Shown: piece after piece, positions 22,101 to 29,905 of the stretch
How the letters are laid out: each line of letters starts with the position of its first letter
How positions within the stretch are numbered: the stretch's first letter is position 1
Assembly: GCA_016284515.1 (NCBI GenBank)
Contig: JAEEOY010000285.1
Span: 1-33,144 of the forward strand
DNA length: 33,144 nt
Direction: 5' to 3'
Origin: Kiritimatiellia bacterium
GTDB taxonomy: Bacteria > Verrucomicrobiota > Kiritimatiellia > RFP12 > UBA1067
Position numbers and translations under genes: made by a program
Notes under the pieces: generated by a model
The model's database searches: none
Told to the model about the DNA's origin: nothing
Seen by the model: the letters and a program-made list of their open reading frames with translations, nothing else

Positions 22101-24671
22101 ACCGCCCATGACATCAACTTCGTATGCATTTGCAACAGCCTGTGTAAAAGTCGCCGTCTTAGCAAGCCACTTAACCTTACCGCCATAGGTCGCGTCCTTG
22201 GAATACCACGATCCTCTAAGCCAACTATTGTTGTCAATCTTTTCCCCTATCCCAAACGATAAGTTTGCATGCGTTCCAACCTTGTCATAACCCGAGTTTG
22301 ATATATAAGCATTGAGCACCCCAAAGTCATATTGCATATTCGTGGCCCGAAATGGTGTGTATGTTTCGCTTGATTTGCCACTTTGGCTACGATATATATA
22401 AAAACCATTGGTGTTGACATTCCAAATTGAGATGCTTTTGTCTAAAGAAGAACTATTAGAGATATACACTCCATAGATACCTGTTCCGCCTTGCCGTATA
22501 TCAACTGTACCAGTAAACGCTTTTGTATCACCATGTATCCAGCAAAAATCATTCTGCGTGTCAGTTCTAAAGACCATAGTTCCGCTACCCTTTAGCACAG
22601 AGTAAAAATAGACATCAATACCCCCTTGATTTTGTTGTGCATATATCTCAGCAGTAGCACCCTCTTTTACCACAAAAGCAGGCGAGTATATAGAGGATCC
22701 AAAGTAGTACTTTCCGTTTCGGTCACGGGCCCCAAATTGCATATCCGCAGCAACAACTATATTGTAGTCCTGCTTCCCTAAACCAGCAGACACTTTCTTT
22801 GATTTAACGTACCCATCAAATATTGCCGTGTCAAAGATGGCGGGGACATCTCCCTCGGAGGTCAATGATGTTCCTCTAGATTCATTTGCCCAATCAGAAG
22901 CATTACCTGGTAGATAATCCGACGATCCTACATAATAGTACACCTTGCCCGCCGTGTACACGCCGTTGGCATCCTTCGTGTAGTGAATCGCGGTGTCTGT
23001 GCTGTTGATTGAGACAATCACGGTCTTATTGTCAAAAGCGAGTGCATTGCCAGTAAGCGTGAAGAGCGAGGAACCCACGCCTGTCGTGCCGTCAGCGGCA
23101 ACCGTCGTGCCGGTCACAGTTCCGGTGACCTTGACCGTAGTCGCAGAAATGTCAGCGAAAGTAGAGCCTGCGGGGAATGTCAGTGCACTGCCGTTGCTGA
23201 GCGTAACCGTGCCGCCGGTGGTGACGGTGTTATTGACGATGATGTTGAAAGCGTATGTAGTACCAGAAGCACCACCTTCGCCATTGACAATAGTTCCAGT
23301 GTTGACCAAATTCTCGATGACAAGCGTTGATTCAGTTGAATCCCAGCTTGTCAACGTCAGTGTGGCACCACGGTTTACAAGCGTGATATTATCCGGATGG
23401 TTGGATTGCCAAAAGAGGATTCTAGCATCGTGGGGAACCACGACAATATCACGGCGATACGCATAACCGGTATTTCCAGGCGTTCCGCTATTAGACGCGC
23501 CATTAGGAGTGACACCATTAATCCATTCAGCAGTATTATCCACCCACGCACTGGCACTTGGTATCGCTATCTGGCGCAGGTTTGCAGTTGAGCCAGTATA
23601 CGTTGCATCGCCTGTGGCGGTGGCGTAGATGGTGTTGTTTTCATACGAAATCGTGCTAGTGAAATCAGGGCCGATTGTGAAGATGGAATCGGCGTAAGTT
23701 TCGCCGGCAGGTATAGTGAGCGACGCGACATTCCATGCAAGGGTATATGCTGTTCCGTTGGCGATAGTCCAACCTGTCAAATCGAATGCAAGAACACCAT
23801 GCGCGCCAATTTCAATTGCACCGGTTTTTGAATTTCCAGGCAGAACGGCAACACCGTTTTCAACTTTAAGTCCGCAAGTCGGCGCTGTCGTAAACGTCGC
23901 CACACCACCGCCGGTAATTGTGAGCGTGCCAGAGCCGGTTATCGCTGAAGCGATGGTAACCGCCTTGCCGTTGGTGTCAATCGTGCCGCCGTTTGCACCG
24001 ACGGTGACCGTCACGCCACTTGCAATAAGAGTACCCTCAGCCGAAGCCTGGAGCGTACCGCCATCAAATTCCAATGTACCCGAACCACCATCGACATATA
24101 CCGTCGGGGTTGAAAATGTACCACCTGACAATGTGGCGGTACCTTGGCAAGTTACCTCCCTGCCGAGAACCAAAGCCCTCGCACTTACAACACCATTCTT
24201 AAGTTCGAATGTTGCAGAAACCGGATCGTCTTCATCTCCTTTGCGTTCAAAAGGAACAAAAAGAGCGTTGGGAATCGTATAGGAGCCGCCGTCAATTACC
24301 AAATTGCCGTTTCCACCCCATCCTCCAACATGAATTCCGCCACCCCACATATCATCGGCCGAACCTGTCATGGTTAAACCGACATCCGTTGAAGCCCCCT
24401 TAAATGTAACTGTGTATGAGCCACTCTCGATCCAAACACCTGATGCGATTGAATAACTACTGTCAAAGTTAACTGTGACGTCCTTTGCAGAATTTAATAC
24501 ATAGTTGCCTGAACTCCCACTAAATCCTGTCCCCCAAGTACCTTCTGCCGAATCACCCCAGAAATAATCCGCCCACGCGCCGCCGACAGCGAGGGCGGCG
24601 AGGAGAGCGAGGGTAGTCTTGAGGAACTGCGCGGCTAGACGCGAGAACATGCACTTCATTTTGTTTATCAT
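19125..24671 (-). CDS. Giant exported protein with autotransporter-type beta-strand repeats
   Basis: The 1848-residue protein has a signal peptide (MINKMKCMFSRLAAQFLKTTLALLAALAVGGAWA). It is then almost wholly Gly/Thr/Val/Asn-rich short strands of the kind that form a beta-helix. Autotransporter-associated repeats (K-x-G-x-G-x-L-x-L...G-x-L) are plain at about 945-985 (GFNKKGAGTLTLSGAF) and 1440-1480 (NFTKKGAGALTLAAPPTYTGTTKVEDG), with weaker ones near 245, 690 and 1360. The C-terminal part (about 1530-1830) has Ig-like and lectin-like strands. No beta-barrel translocator is present; it ends KKVIGLIFLAF. The ATG at 24671 is chosen because AAAGGA lies eight bases upstream; a GTG at 24692 would place that site inside the gene. 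Probably a surface or secreted adhesin; export route unknown. Confidence 0.8.
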   Translation of the reverse strand: MINKMKCMFSRLAAQFLKTTLALLAALAVGGAWADYFWGDSAEGTWGTGFSGSSGNYVLNSAKDVTVNFDSSYSIASGVWIESGSYTVTFKGASTDVGLTMTGSADDMWGGGIHVGGWGGNGNLVIDGGSYTIPNALFVPFERKGDEDDPVSATFELKNGVVSARALVLGREVTCQGTATLSGGTFSTPTVYVDGGSGTLEFDGGTLQASAEGTLIASGVTVTVGANGGTIDTNGKAVTIASAITGSGTLTITGGGVATFTTAPTCGLKVENGVAVLPGNSKTGAIEIGAHGVLAFDLTGWTIANGTAYTLAWNVASLTIPAGETYADSIFTIGPDFTSTISYENNTIYATATGDATYTGSTANLRQIAIPSASAWVDNTAEWINGVTPNGASNSGTPGNTGYAYRRDIVVVPHDARILFWQSNHPDNITLVNRGATLTLTSWDSTESTLVIENLVNTGTIVNGEGGASGTTYAFNIIVNNTVTTGGTVTLSNGSALTFPAGSTFADISATTVKVTGTVTGTTVAADGTTGVGSSLFTLTGNALAFDNKTVIVSINSTDTAIHYTKDANGVYTAGKVYYYVGSSDYLPGNASDWANESRGTSLTSEGDVPAIFDTAIFDGYVKSKKVSAGLGKQDYNIVVAADMQFGARDRNGKYYFGSSIYSPAFVVKEGATAEIYAQQNQGGIDVYFYSVLKGSGTMVFRTDTQNDFCWIHGDTKAFTGTVDIRQGGTGIYGVYISNSSSLDKSISIWNVNTNGFYIYRSQSGKSSETYTPFRATNMQYDFGVLNAYISNSGYDKVGTHANLSFGIGEKIDNNSWLRGSWYSKDATYGGKVKWLAKTATFTQAVANAYEVDVMGGGNVYVEQNSTTANNFVPSVIKFLAYTDSENVVRGGGYLTLDSNNSAIAGDIVNAVAAAGDGETQVATGFNVEAVEGGVSADVTKSAVLNNAVGFNKKGAGTLTLSGAFTKLGMVNVTEGSLVIVATSALAEGTAYTCAADTACTISGTTYTFGHGVATFNSTAYPTLQSAVDAAVSAEGGTVTLLASVAEDVVIEAAGVSIVLGDYTITGTVTSSEDYDIVYDENTKTWTSSETANFIWCGGNGTSWSTPANWKKNAVPGETDKVIFPETTIEGGWVVALDSATTVAKITANGPVTFSGARIAVHDDENSHGVVGDAVITLGDDAGFDAGYLGTLTIDNALIISGTPDHPVIIKGSNSNNDGPTLNFNGNISGTGYLSTGGARSTVNFNGNNTAFRGTVSAPHDGVGGSEGRNYVYFANGNATSSQATWLVGMIIRSGNNYNFAKAKGDTYYFGSFSGNMRNNVDANYQNPSTFVFGETDDNFTLSYEGRSTESRRDYICKKGIGTMTFTGTNVRGYDLQNGVTELMTSGSLPSQTIKMNGGALKLNAAITVDTDPSEKLEFVAEKTATVDDGGEDRTFASAIGNDKSANFTKKGAGALTLAAPPTYTGTTKVEDGVLYVINGEYSLPLDSSTAEVTTDKEGYRKFVPASVAISAPTVVWGDDFAKVTVSAEVNSNYGEGGLSYNLKIGGNVVDGAVGSVNNGVVTFSDVNVSGLNLIRYGDVSVEVTASAGGSQAATSGPKNVKFADTIGWVNENYETTGDAAAAGGAWQTAVAYDATTHKAAVVDNRFSATNCTTGDVVTVTIDDVVYTSLSDLTSADTDAQGAVAVGGTEQSPKFMLLTKQGDTVGWYEAAGVTPVLETGVYDIVMTFDYNSNSKTYTVTVNGTPLTVGGVAAVPLAKAQTSVKDIDFLGAGSLSAINGVQYEGKMAIDQNGVKYATVDAALQANASVKGAVIKLLHGSATTSAEGWNFDSDTKTFVKKVIGLIFLAF

Positions 24672-24743
24672 GGCCTGTTTCCTTTGTAACACAATAGACT
24701 TTAGCAGTTTGGCGTAACTGTTGGCTACGGTTTTACACCGTCA

Positions 24744-24752
24744 AGTATACCA
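24744..24752 (-). promoter_or_regulatory. Extended -10 promoter for the giant surface-protein gene
   Basis: Minus strand: TGG-TATACT, about 72 bases before the ATG at 24671. The leader holds AAAGGA at a usual distance from the start. Confidence 0.55.
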
Positions 24753-24795
24753 CTTTTGGGGTATAGTGTAAATGCCCCCAAACGGGGGAACCGGG

Positions 24796-25029
24796 GCGCT
24801 ACGGGCGCTCGGCGCGGGGATGGTTGCTTGCCAGTGATTCGCTGCCTTGCTGACGCAAGGCCCGTCTCAAAGCCATGGTGCGACATCGATTTCGCGGCCT
24901 TTTACCTTTTTGCCTATGCCGCCAAGCCTCTCGGCAAAAAGGACGGCGCGACGAAATCGGGTCGCACTCATGGCTTTGCGCCGTCGCTCATCATGCTGCG
25001 CAACCACCCCGCGCCTCACGCCCTCCGCT
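24796..25029. repeat. Large imperfect palindrome H1
   Basis: The inner arms are CAAAGCCAT (24868-24876)/ATGGCTTTG (24970-24978), GTGCGAC (24878-24884)/GTCGCAC (24961-24967), CGATTTCG (24887-24894)/CGAAATCG (24952-24959) and CCTTTTTGCC (24905-24914)/GGCAAAAAGG (24933-24942), all perfect. The outer arms GGCGCGGGGATGGTTGC (24811-24827)/GCAACCACCCCGCGCC (25000-25015) differ by one bulge. A separate perfect hairpin GCCTTGC-TGAC-GCAAGGC sits at 24844-24861. No gene is seen within it. Confidence 0.85.
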
Positions 25030-25138
25030 AAAATCATGGCTTTGCTCCCTTGCGAATCGCGCTTCAACGAACTCCCTGTTGTAGCTGTGATTCAATGGCG
25101 AGCGTAGCTATGAATATAGCGTAGGGCATGAGGCGGGG
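25007..25138. repeat. Large imperfect palindrome H2
   Basis: The left arm reads CCCCGCGCCTCACGCCCT, CGCTAAAATCATGGCTTTGC and onward to CTTCAAC (25061-25067). The right arm mirrors it from GTTGTAGC through GAGCGTAGCTATGAATATAGC to AGGGCATGAGGCGGGG (25138). About 17 of 22 positions match in the middle block (25026-25047 against 25100-25121). Its left arm is also the right arm of H1. Confidence 0.8.
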
Positions 25139-25265
25139 AAGCGCACGAGAGGAAATTGGTGGCCCGACGTGGCTGCGGCGCATTTCATAAACAGCAGTGG
25201 ACTTCTAAGCGTAAGCGACAAGCGGTGTGTAGAATTGACGGTCGCAGAGCCATGTCGGCGGGGCG
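25139..25265. other. Spacer between palindromes H2 and H3, no gene seen
   Basis: This stretch joins the second and third palindromes. It holds no reading frame with family similarity, no promoter-like motif and no tRNA. Confidence 0.5.
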
Positions 25266-25373
25266 CCCCTCCGCTATATTCATGGCTTCGCTCGCTTGGG
25301 AATCATAACTCTAACGGCAGATTCGTTTCTGCGGCGATTTGGTCGCGAGCATACTCTGAATAAAGCGGAGGGG
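25266..25373. repeat. Large imperfect palindrome H3
   Basis: CCCCTCCGCTATATTCA (25266-25282) pairs with TGAATAAAGCGGAGGGG (25357-25373) at 16 of 17 positions. Inside, CGCTCGC faces GCGAGC, and GCAG/CTGC form an inner stem. Its left arm shares the TTCATGGCTT(T/C)GCTC text with H2, so H2 and H3 are related elements. Confidence 0.8.
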
Positions 25374-25552
25374 TGTGGAGGCGAAGGTCTCACAAGAGGA
25401 GCGGTCCTGGCTCGCCGGCGTAGGAGGAGTCTCGCACGCAACCAGTGATAGATGCCGAGGCACGGCTGGCTGAACACGGCTTATTGTCTGAAGCGCGAGA
25501 GCCGTCGCGACGCCAGGACCCGACGGTTTGGGAGACCTTCGCGAAACACCCC
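25370..25552. repeat. Large imperfect palindrome H4
   Basis: GGGGTGT (25370-25376)/ACACCCC (25546-25552), GCGAAGGTCTC (25381-25391)/GAGACCTTCGC (25532-25542) and GGTCCTGG (25403-25410)/CCAGGACC (25513-25520) are perfect stems in register, with partial pairing further in. Its left arm is shared with the right arm of H3. Confidence 0.8.
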
Positions 25553-25597
25553 GGAGCGCGGGGGGGCCGATTTTCCTCCGCCGGTAATCGCATGATT

Positions 25598-25606
25598 TGA
25601 TATAAT
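25598..25606 (+). promoter_or_regulatory. Extended -10 promoter for punA-xerD
   Basis: TGA-TATAAT, 32 bases before the ATG at 25639. The leader contains GAGGTG six bases before that ATG, which decides the start. Confidence 0.65.
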
Positions 25607-25638
25607 GTATGCATAACAACGAAAAAGAGGTGAACGAC

Positions 25639-26457
25639 ATGAACTTCTCATTCTTCGACCAGTCTGCAGCATACTTCCCGGACATCTGCTTCTCGCGTCC
25701 GCCAGACCTCGGCATACTCCTCGGCTCTGGATGGGGCGAGGCCCTCGAGATGGACGAGGTGGTGTTCCGCGCGTCCTACGCCGACATACCAGGCCTCGGC
25801 GCGTCTACGGTCAAGGGGCACGCCGGCGAGTTCGTCCTGTACATGCGCAACGGCAAGCTCGTCGCCGCGTGGTGCGGACGCCGCCACTTCTACGAGGGCG
25901 TCGGCTGGGAGCCCGTCGTCCTCCCGATCGAAATTCTCAGGCGCATGGGGTGCGGGACCATACTCCTCACGAACGCGTCCGGCGGAATCAACCCCGCGCT
26001 GCGCCCCGGGGACTTCGTGATCATCCGCGACCACATCAACCTCATCAACGCCAACCCGCTCGTCGGCGCGCATGTCCCGGTCTGGGGCGAACGCTTCCCC
26101 GACATGTCGGAGGTCTACAACAGGCGCCTAGCGGAACTCCTCCACGCAGGGGCGAACAAGCTCTCGCTCCGCGTGATGGACGGAACCTACGCCTTCAACG
26201 TCGGGCCCGCATACGAGACCCCGGCCGAAATACGCGCCTACAAGGCGCAGGGGGCCGACGTCGTCGGAATGTCAACCGTCCCCGAAGCGGTCTTCGCCAA
26301 GGCGTGCGGAATGAAGCTCGCCGGCCTCTCGCTCGTGTCGAACCTCGCCGCCGGCATCGCGCTGAGGCCACTCGAGCACACCGAGGTGATCGCCGCAGGC
26401 GAGGCCGCCAAACCGAAGATGCGCGCGCTCATCGAGGACTTCATTGATCGACTCTGA
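25639..26457 (+). CDS. punA: Purine nucleoside phosphorylase
   Basis: The 272-residue protein is a trimeric-type (class II) purine nucleoside phosphorylase, which splits inosine and guanosine with phosphate into free base and ribose 1-phosphate. Key parts are the phosphate site GILLGSGWG, KGHAGEFVLY, CGRRHFYEG, LLTNASGGINP, and AYETPAEIRAYKAQGADVVGMSTVPEAVFA with the purine-binding glutamate. SLVSNLAAG follows, with the asparagine that selects 6-oxopurines. The ATG at 25639 is used because GAGGTG lies six bases upstream; an upstream ATG at 25609 would lie almost on the -10. The gene overlaps the following xerD by 14 bases, so both are on one transcript. It serves purine salvage in the cytoplasm. 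Confidence 0.95.
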   Translation: MNFSFFDQSAAYFPDICFSRPPDLGILLGSGWGEALEMDEVVFRASYADIPGLGASTVKGHAGEFVLYMRNGKLVAAWCGRRHFYEGVGWEPVVLPIEILRRMGCGTILLTNASGGINPALRPGDFVIIRDHINLINANPLVGAHVPVWGERFPDMSEVYNRRLAELLHAGANKLSLRVMDGTYAFNVGPAYETPAEIRAYKAQGADVVGMSTVPEAVFAKACGMKLAGLSLVSNLAAGIALRPLEHTEVIAAGEAAKPKMRALIEDFIDRL

Positions 26458-27340
26458 CATAGACGCGTTCCTCGGCTCGCTCAGGTTCGAGCGGTCGATG
26501 GCGGAGAACACCTGCGCCGCGTACGGACGCGACCTGCGCTTCTTCTCGGAGTTCCTGAAGAAACGGGGAAAGACGGAGTCTGGCGACGTGACGCGCGAAG
26601 ACATCGACTCCTACCTCGGCGAGGAGCGCGCGGGCGGGAAGAAGTCAACCACGCGCGCACGCCGCATGGCCGCGATAAGGATGTGGCTGAAGTTCCTCAA
26701 GGAGAGGCGCTACATCCGCAAGAACCCCGCCGAGCTCATCGACGCGCCGAAGAAGGCGAAGGCTCTCCCCAAGGTGCTGTCCGAAGAGGAGACGTTCAAA
26801 ATGCTCGACGCCGTCTCGGGGAAGGAGCCGCGCGAGCTTCGCGACCGCGCGATGCTGGAAGTGATGTACGGATGCGGCCTGCGCGTCTCCGAGCTGTGCG
26901 CGCTCTCGACGGACGACATAATCGCGGACGGCGAGCTGCTGCGGGTCCTCGGCAAAGGGTCGAAGGAGCGCGTCGTACCAATAGGCCACGCGGCCGGCCG
27001 CGCGCTGAACGAGTATTTCGCGTCCGCCCGCGACGTGTTCACGAAGGGCGACCCCTCCGTGACGACCGTCTTCGTGACGCGCCTCAAGAAGCCGTTCACG
27101 CGTCAGGCCGTGTTCAAGATGATCCGCGAGCGCGCCGCAGCGGTCGGAATCGACCAGTCGCGCATCTCCCCTCATGTCCTGCGACACTGCTTCGCGTCGC
27201 ATATGCTGCAGCACGGAGCGGACATAAGGGCGATTCAGGAACTTCTCGGCCACGCCGACATCGGCACGACCCAGATCTACACGCACGTGGATGCCCGCCG
27301 GTTCGGCGAGCTCCACAAGCGGTTCCATCCGCGCGCATAG
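26444..27340 (+). CDS. xerD: XerC/XerD-type tyrosine recombinase
   Basis: The 298-residue protein has the length and layout of XerD/XerC, which resolve chromosome dimers at dif. The N-terminal SAM-like DNA-binding domain (1-105) includes MAENTCAAYGRDLRFFSEFL. The catalytic domain carries the full set: R147 in GCGLRVSEL, K171 in GKGSKER, H244 and R247 in SPHVLRHCFASHML, H270 in LLGHADIGTTQIYTHV and nucleophile Y279. The start is a TTG at 26444 with GAGG six bases before it, inside the end of punA. It is probably the housekeeping recombinase, not part of a phage or integron; no attachment sites are visible. Its end lies ten bases from the convergent infB end. Confidence 0.9.
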   Translation: MIDSDIDAFLGSLRFERSMAENTCAAYGRDLRFFSEFLKKRGKTESGDVTREDIDSYLGEERAGGKKSTTRARRMAAIRMWLKFLKERRYIRKNPAELIDAPKKAKALPKVLSEEETFKMLDAVSGKEPRELRDRAMLEVMYGCGLRVSELCALSTDDIIADGELLRVLGKGSKERVVPIGHAAGRALNEYFASARDVFTKGDPSVTTVFVTRLKKPFTRQAVFKMIRERAAAVGIDQSRISPHVLRHCFASHMLQHGADIRAIQELLGHADIGTTQIYTHVDARRFGELHKRFHPRA

Positions 27341-27350
27341 GCGGCGGACG

Positions 27351-29900
27351 CTACAGGCTGCGCGGAAGTTCCTCGAGGACGTAGCACTCGATGACGTCGC
27401 CAACCTGGAAGTCCTCGTAGCCGGCGAAGCACACACCGCACTCCTGCTGGCCGGTGACCTGCGCGACCTCGTCCTTGAAGTGACGGAGCGTCTGGACCTT
27501 TCCGTCCCAGACCTGCTGGCGGTTTCTGAGGATGCGGAACTTCTCCTTCGCGACGAGCGAGCCGTCGAGCATCTGGGAGCCGGCGATCTTGCCGAGCTTG
27601 CCGATGTCGTAGATCGCCTTGATCTCGGCATGGCCCTTGATCGCCTCCTTGTATTCGGGAGGGAGAAGGTCGAGCATCGAGTTCTTGACGTGGTCGATGA
27701 GCTCGTAGATGATGCGGAAGGAGTTGATCCTCACGCCGTCGTGGCGCGCCTGCTGCTGAACGCCGGAGTCGTTCGAGATGTCGAAGCCGACGATGATCGC
27801 CTTGCCGGCGGCGGCGGACTTGACGTCCGTGAGCGACACATTGCCCGTGCCGGTTCCGATGACGTTGAGCCCCACCTTCTCGGACTTGATCTCCTGGAGG
27901 GCCGCGACGACGGCCTCGAGGGTTCCCTGGTTCTCGGACTTCACGATGACGTTGAGCTCGCGCTTGCCCTCGGCCGCCATGCGGCTCATGAGAGCGTCGA
28001 GCGTCGTCGCCTTGGAGGACGAGAGCTCCTGCTCCTTGCGCTCCTGCGCGGTCTGCTCCGCGAGCGTGCGGGCGCGCTTCTCGTCGAGCATGACGCGGAA
28101 CTCCGCGCCCGCCTCGGGGACGCCGGAAAGGCCGGTGCACTTGACGGGGGTCGCCGGAGGCGCCTCCTTGATGCGGCGACCGCGGTCGTCGATGAGCGCG
28201 CGGACCTTGCCGAAGTGCTCGCCGATGAGAATCGCGTCGCCGACCTTGAGCGTTCCGCCCGTGACGAGGAGCGTCGCGCACGGACCGAGGCCCTGCTGAA
28301 GCTCCGCCTCGATGACGAATCCGTTCGCGCGGCGGTTCGGGTTGGCCTGAAGCTCAAGAACCTCGGCCTGGACAAGGATGTTCTCGAGAAGCGCGTCGAC
28401 GCCCTCTCCGGTAACGCCGGAGACGGGGCAGCAGATGATGTCTCCGCCCCAGTCCTCGGGCGTAAGGCCGCGCTTCTGAAGCTGCTGCTTCACGCGGTCC
28501 ACGTTTGCAGTGGGCTTGTCGCACTTCGTGATGGCGACCATGATCTGGACGCCCGCCTGGCGGCAGACCTTGATGCACTCCTCCGTCTGCGGCATGATTC
28601 CATCGTCAGCCGCAACGATGAGGACAGCAATGTCGGTGATCTGCGCACCGCGCGCGCGCATCGCGCTGAACGCGGCATGGCCGGGCGTGTCGAGGAAGGT
28701 GATCTTCCTGCCCGCGACCTCGACCTGGTAGGCGCTGATCTGCTGGGTGATGCCGCCGGCCTCGCCTGCGGCGACGCGCTCCTTGCGGATCCAGTCCATG
28801 AGCGTCGTCTTGCCGTGGTCGACGTGTCCGAGGAAAGTGATGACCGGCGCGCGGGGCTTCAGCGTCTCGGGCGGATCCTCCGGAATGAGGTCGTCCGCAT
28901 CGATCGCCTTGAGGACTGGCTTCGCGGCCGCCTTGTCGCGCGCATGCTCGATCGTGACCTTGAAGCCGTACTTCTCCGCGACCTTCGTCGCGACGTCCGG
29001 CTCAACGCGCTGGTTGATGGACGCGAGGATCTTGAGACTCATGAGGTCCGCGATGAGCCTGTTCGGCTTGATGTTGAGCTTCGCCGCGAGATCCTTTACG
29101 ACAACGGCGCCGCGGATCGAAATCTCCTTCGCATCCTCGTTGACGGAGATGCGGCTCGCCTGGGGCGAAATGCCCTGGGCGACGCGGGACATGCTGCCGC
29201 GCTGCTTCTCGAATGCCTTCTGAGCGTCGCGGCCCTTCTTGCCCTTGCGTCCGCGCTCGTCCTCGAAATCGTCGACCTTTGCGGGTTTCGGGGGCTTCGG
29301 CTTGGGAGCGACGGCGACGGAAATGGAAATCGTGCGGGCGGGAGCCGAATGCTGCAGCGGACGGAAGCCCGTGGACGTAAGCCCTGTCTTCGCCGCGCTG
29401 ACGGCCTTCACCGGCTTCGGCGCGGGAACGGGAACGGGAACGGGAACGGGCGCCGGAGCCTTGGCGGGCGCCGCCTTCGGGGCCTCGGCCTTTGCGGCAG
29501 GCGCAGGTGCGGGAGCGGCTGCGGGGGCCTGTTCCGGCTGCTCCTCCGCCTTCGCCTCGGCCTTCGTCGGCTTCACGGGCTCTTCGACAACCTCCGGCGG
29601 CTCGATCTCGAACTCGCCGCCCTCAGCGGCCGCCTTCGCAATCGCCAGATGCTTCTCGAGCTTCGCCTTCTGCTCCGCGAAGAACTTCGCGTTAAGCTCC
29701 GCCGCAAGATTGCGCTTCGTGGCGCGCACACCCTCGTGGTTGCCCTTCGCGGCCTTCTTGAGCGCCGACCTCAGCGTCTCCGCCTCGCCGTCGTCAACAG
29801 TGCTGATGGCGCTCGAGACCTCAATGTCTGACTCCTCGGCCGCCTTGAGGACTTCGACGCTTGTAACGCCGGCCTCCTTCGCTAGTTCATAAATTCTCAT
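27351..29900 (-). CDS. infB: Translation initiation factor IF-2
   Basis: The 849-residue protein positions initiator tRNA on the 30S subunit and promotes subunit joining by GTP hydrolysis. An IF2_N unit ([21 protein letters not shown]) is followed by a long Ala/Pro/Lys/Glu-rich linker (about 90-200) with a (VP)n run. A second IF2_N unit ([22 protein letters not shown]) precedes the G domain with P-loop [10 protein letters not shown] and DTPGHAAF. Domains II-IV follow. The G4 motif reads TKCD (T458) rather than NKxD, and the usual GITQHIGAY reads GITQQISAY (Q387). The gene begins five bases after nusA. The usual ylxR and rbfA neighbours are absent on the visible side. Confidence 0.97.
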   Translation of the reverse strand: MRIYELAKEAGVTSVEVLKAAEESDIEVSSAISTVDDGEAETLRSALKKAAKGNHEGVRATKRNLAAELNAKFFAEQKAKLEKHLAIAKAAAEGGEFEIEPPEVVEEPVKPTKAEAKAEEQPEQAPAAAPAPAPAAKAEAPKAAPAKAPAPVPVPVPVPAPKPVKAVSAAKTGLTSTGFRPLQHSAPARTISISVAVAPKPKPPKPAKVDDFEDERGRKGKKGRDAQKAFEKQRGSMSRVAQGISPQASRISVNEDAKEISIRGAVVVKDLAAKLNIKPNRLIADLMSLKILASINQRVEPDVATKVAEKYGFKVTIEHARDKAAAKPVLKAIDADDLIPEDPPETLKPRAPVITFLGHVDHGKTTLMDWIRKERVAAGEAGGITQQISAYQVEVAGRKITFLDTPGHAAFSAMRARGAQITDIAVLIVAADDGIMPQTEECIKVCRQAGVQIMVAITKCDKPTANVDRVKQQLQKRGLTPEDWGGDIICCPVSGVTGEGVDALLENILVQAEVLELQANPNRRANGFVIEAELQQGLGPCATLLVTGGTLKVGDAILIGEHFGKVRALIDDRGRRIKEAPPATPVKCTGLSGVPEAGAEFRVMLDEKRARTLAEQTAQERKEQELSSSKATTLDALMSRMAAEGKRELNVIVKSENQGTLEAVVAALQEIKSEKVGLNVIGTGTGNVSLTDVKSAAAGKAIIVGFDISNDSGVQQQARHDGVRINSFRIIYELIDHVKNSMLDLLPPEYKEAIKGHAEIKAIYDIGKLGKIAGSQMLDGSLVAKEKFRILRNRQQVWDGKVQTLRHFKDEVAQVTGQQECGVCFAGYEDFQVGDVIECYVLEELPRSL
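29424..29447 (+). repeat. In-frame hexanucleotide repeat in infB
   Basis: GGGAAC is repeated four times without interruption, coding for a Val-Pro run on the minus strand in the IF-2 linker. Gain or loss of a unit would change the linker by two residues without shifting the frame. Confidence 0.85.
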
Positions 29901-29905
29901 CTGCC

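Noticed and set aside
24672-24692. GTG start 21 bases upstream for the giant protein
   Set aside because: The best ribosome-binding site (AAAGGA) would lie inside the coding region, whereas it fits the ATG at 24671.
24796-25559. CRISPR array
   Set aside because: The repeats are inverted and vary in length and spacing; there are no uniform direct repeats with spacers and no cas genes in the window.
24756-25614. Several 60-130 codon frames across the palindrome region
   Set aside because: They overlap in many frames on both strands, have skewed composition caused by the inverted repeats and resemble no family.
26444-27340. Phage or integron integrase
   Set aside because: The length, full Xer motif set and overlap with punA suggest the chromosomal recombinase; no attachment sites or phage genes flank it.
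27291-29831. 846-codon open frame on the plus strand opposite infB
   Set aside because: It is the antisense of IF-2, has Arg/Leu/Asp-rich noise and overlaps the end of xerD. No domain is recognisable.
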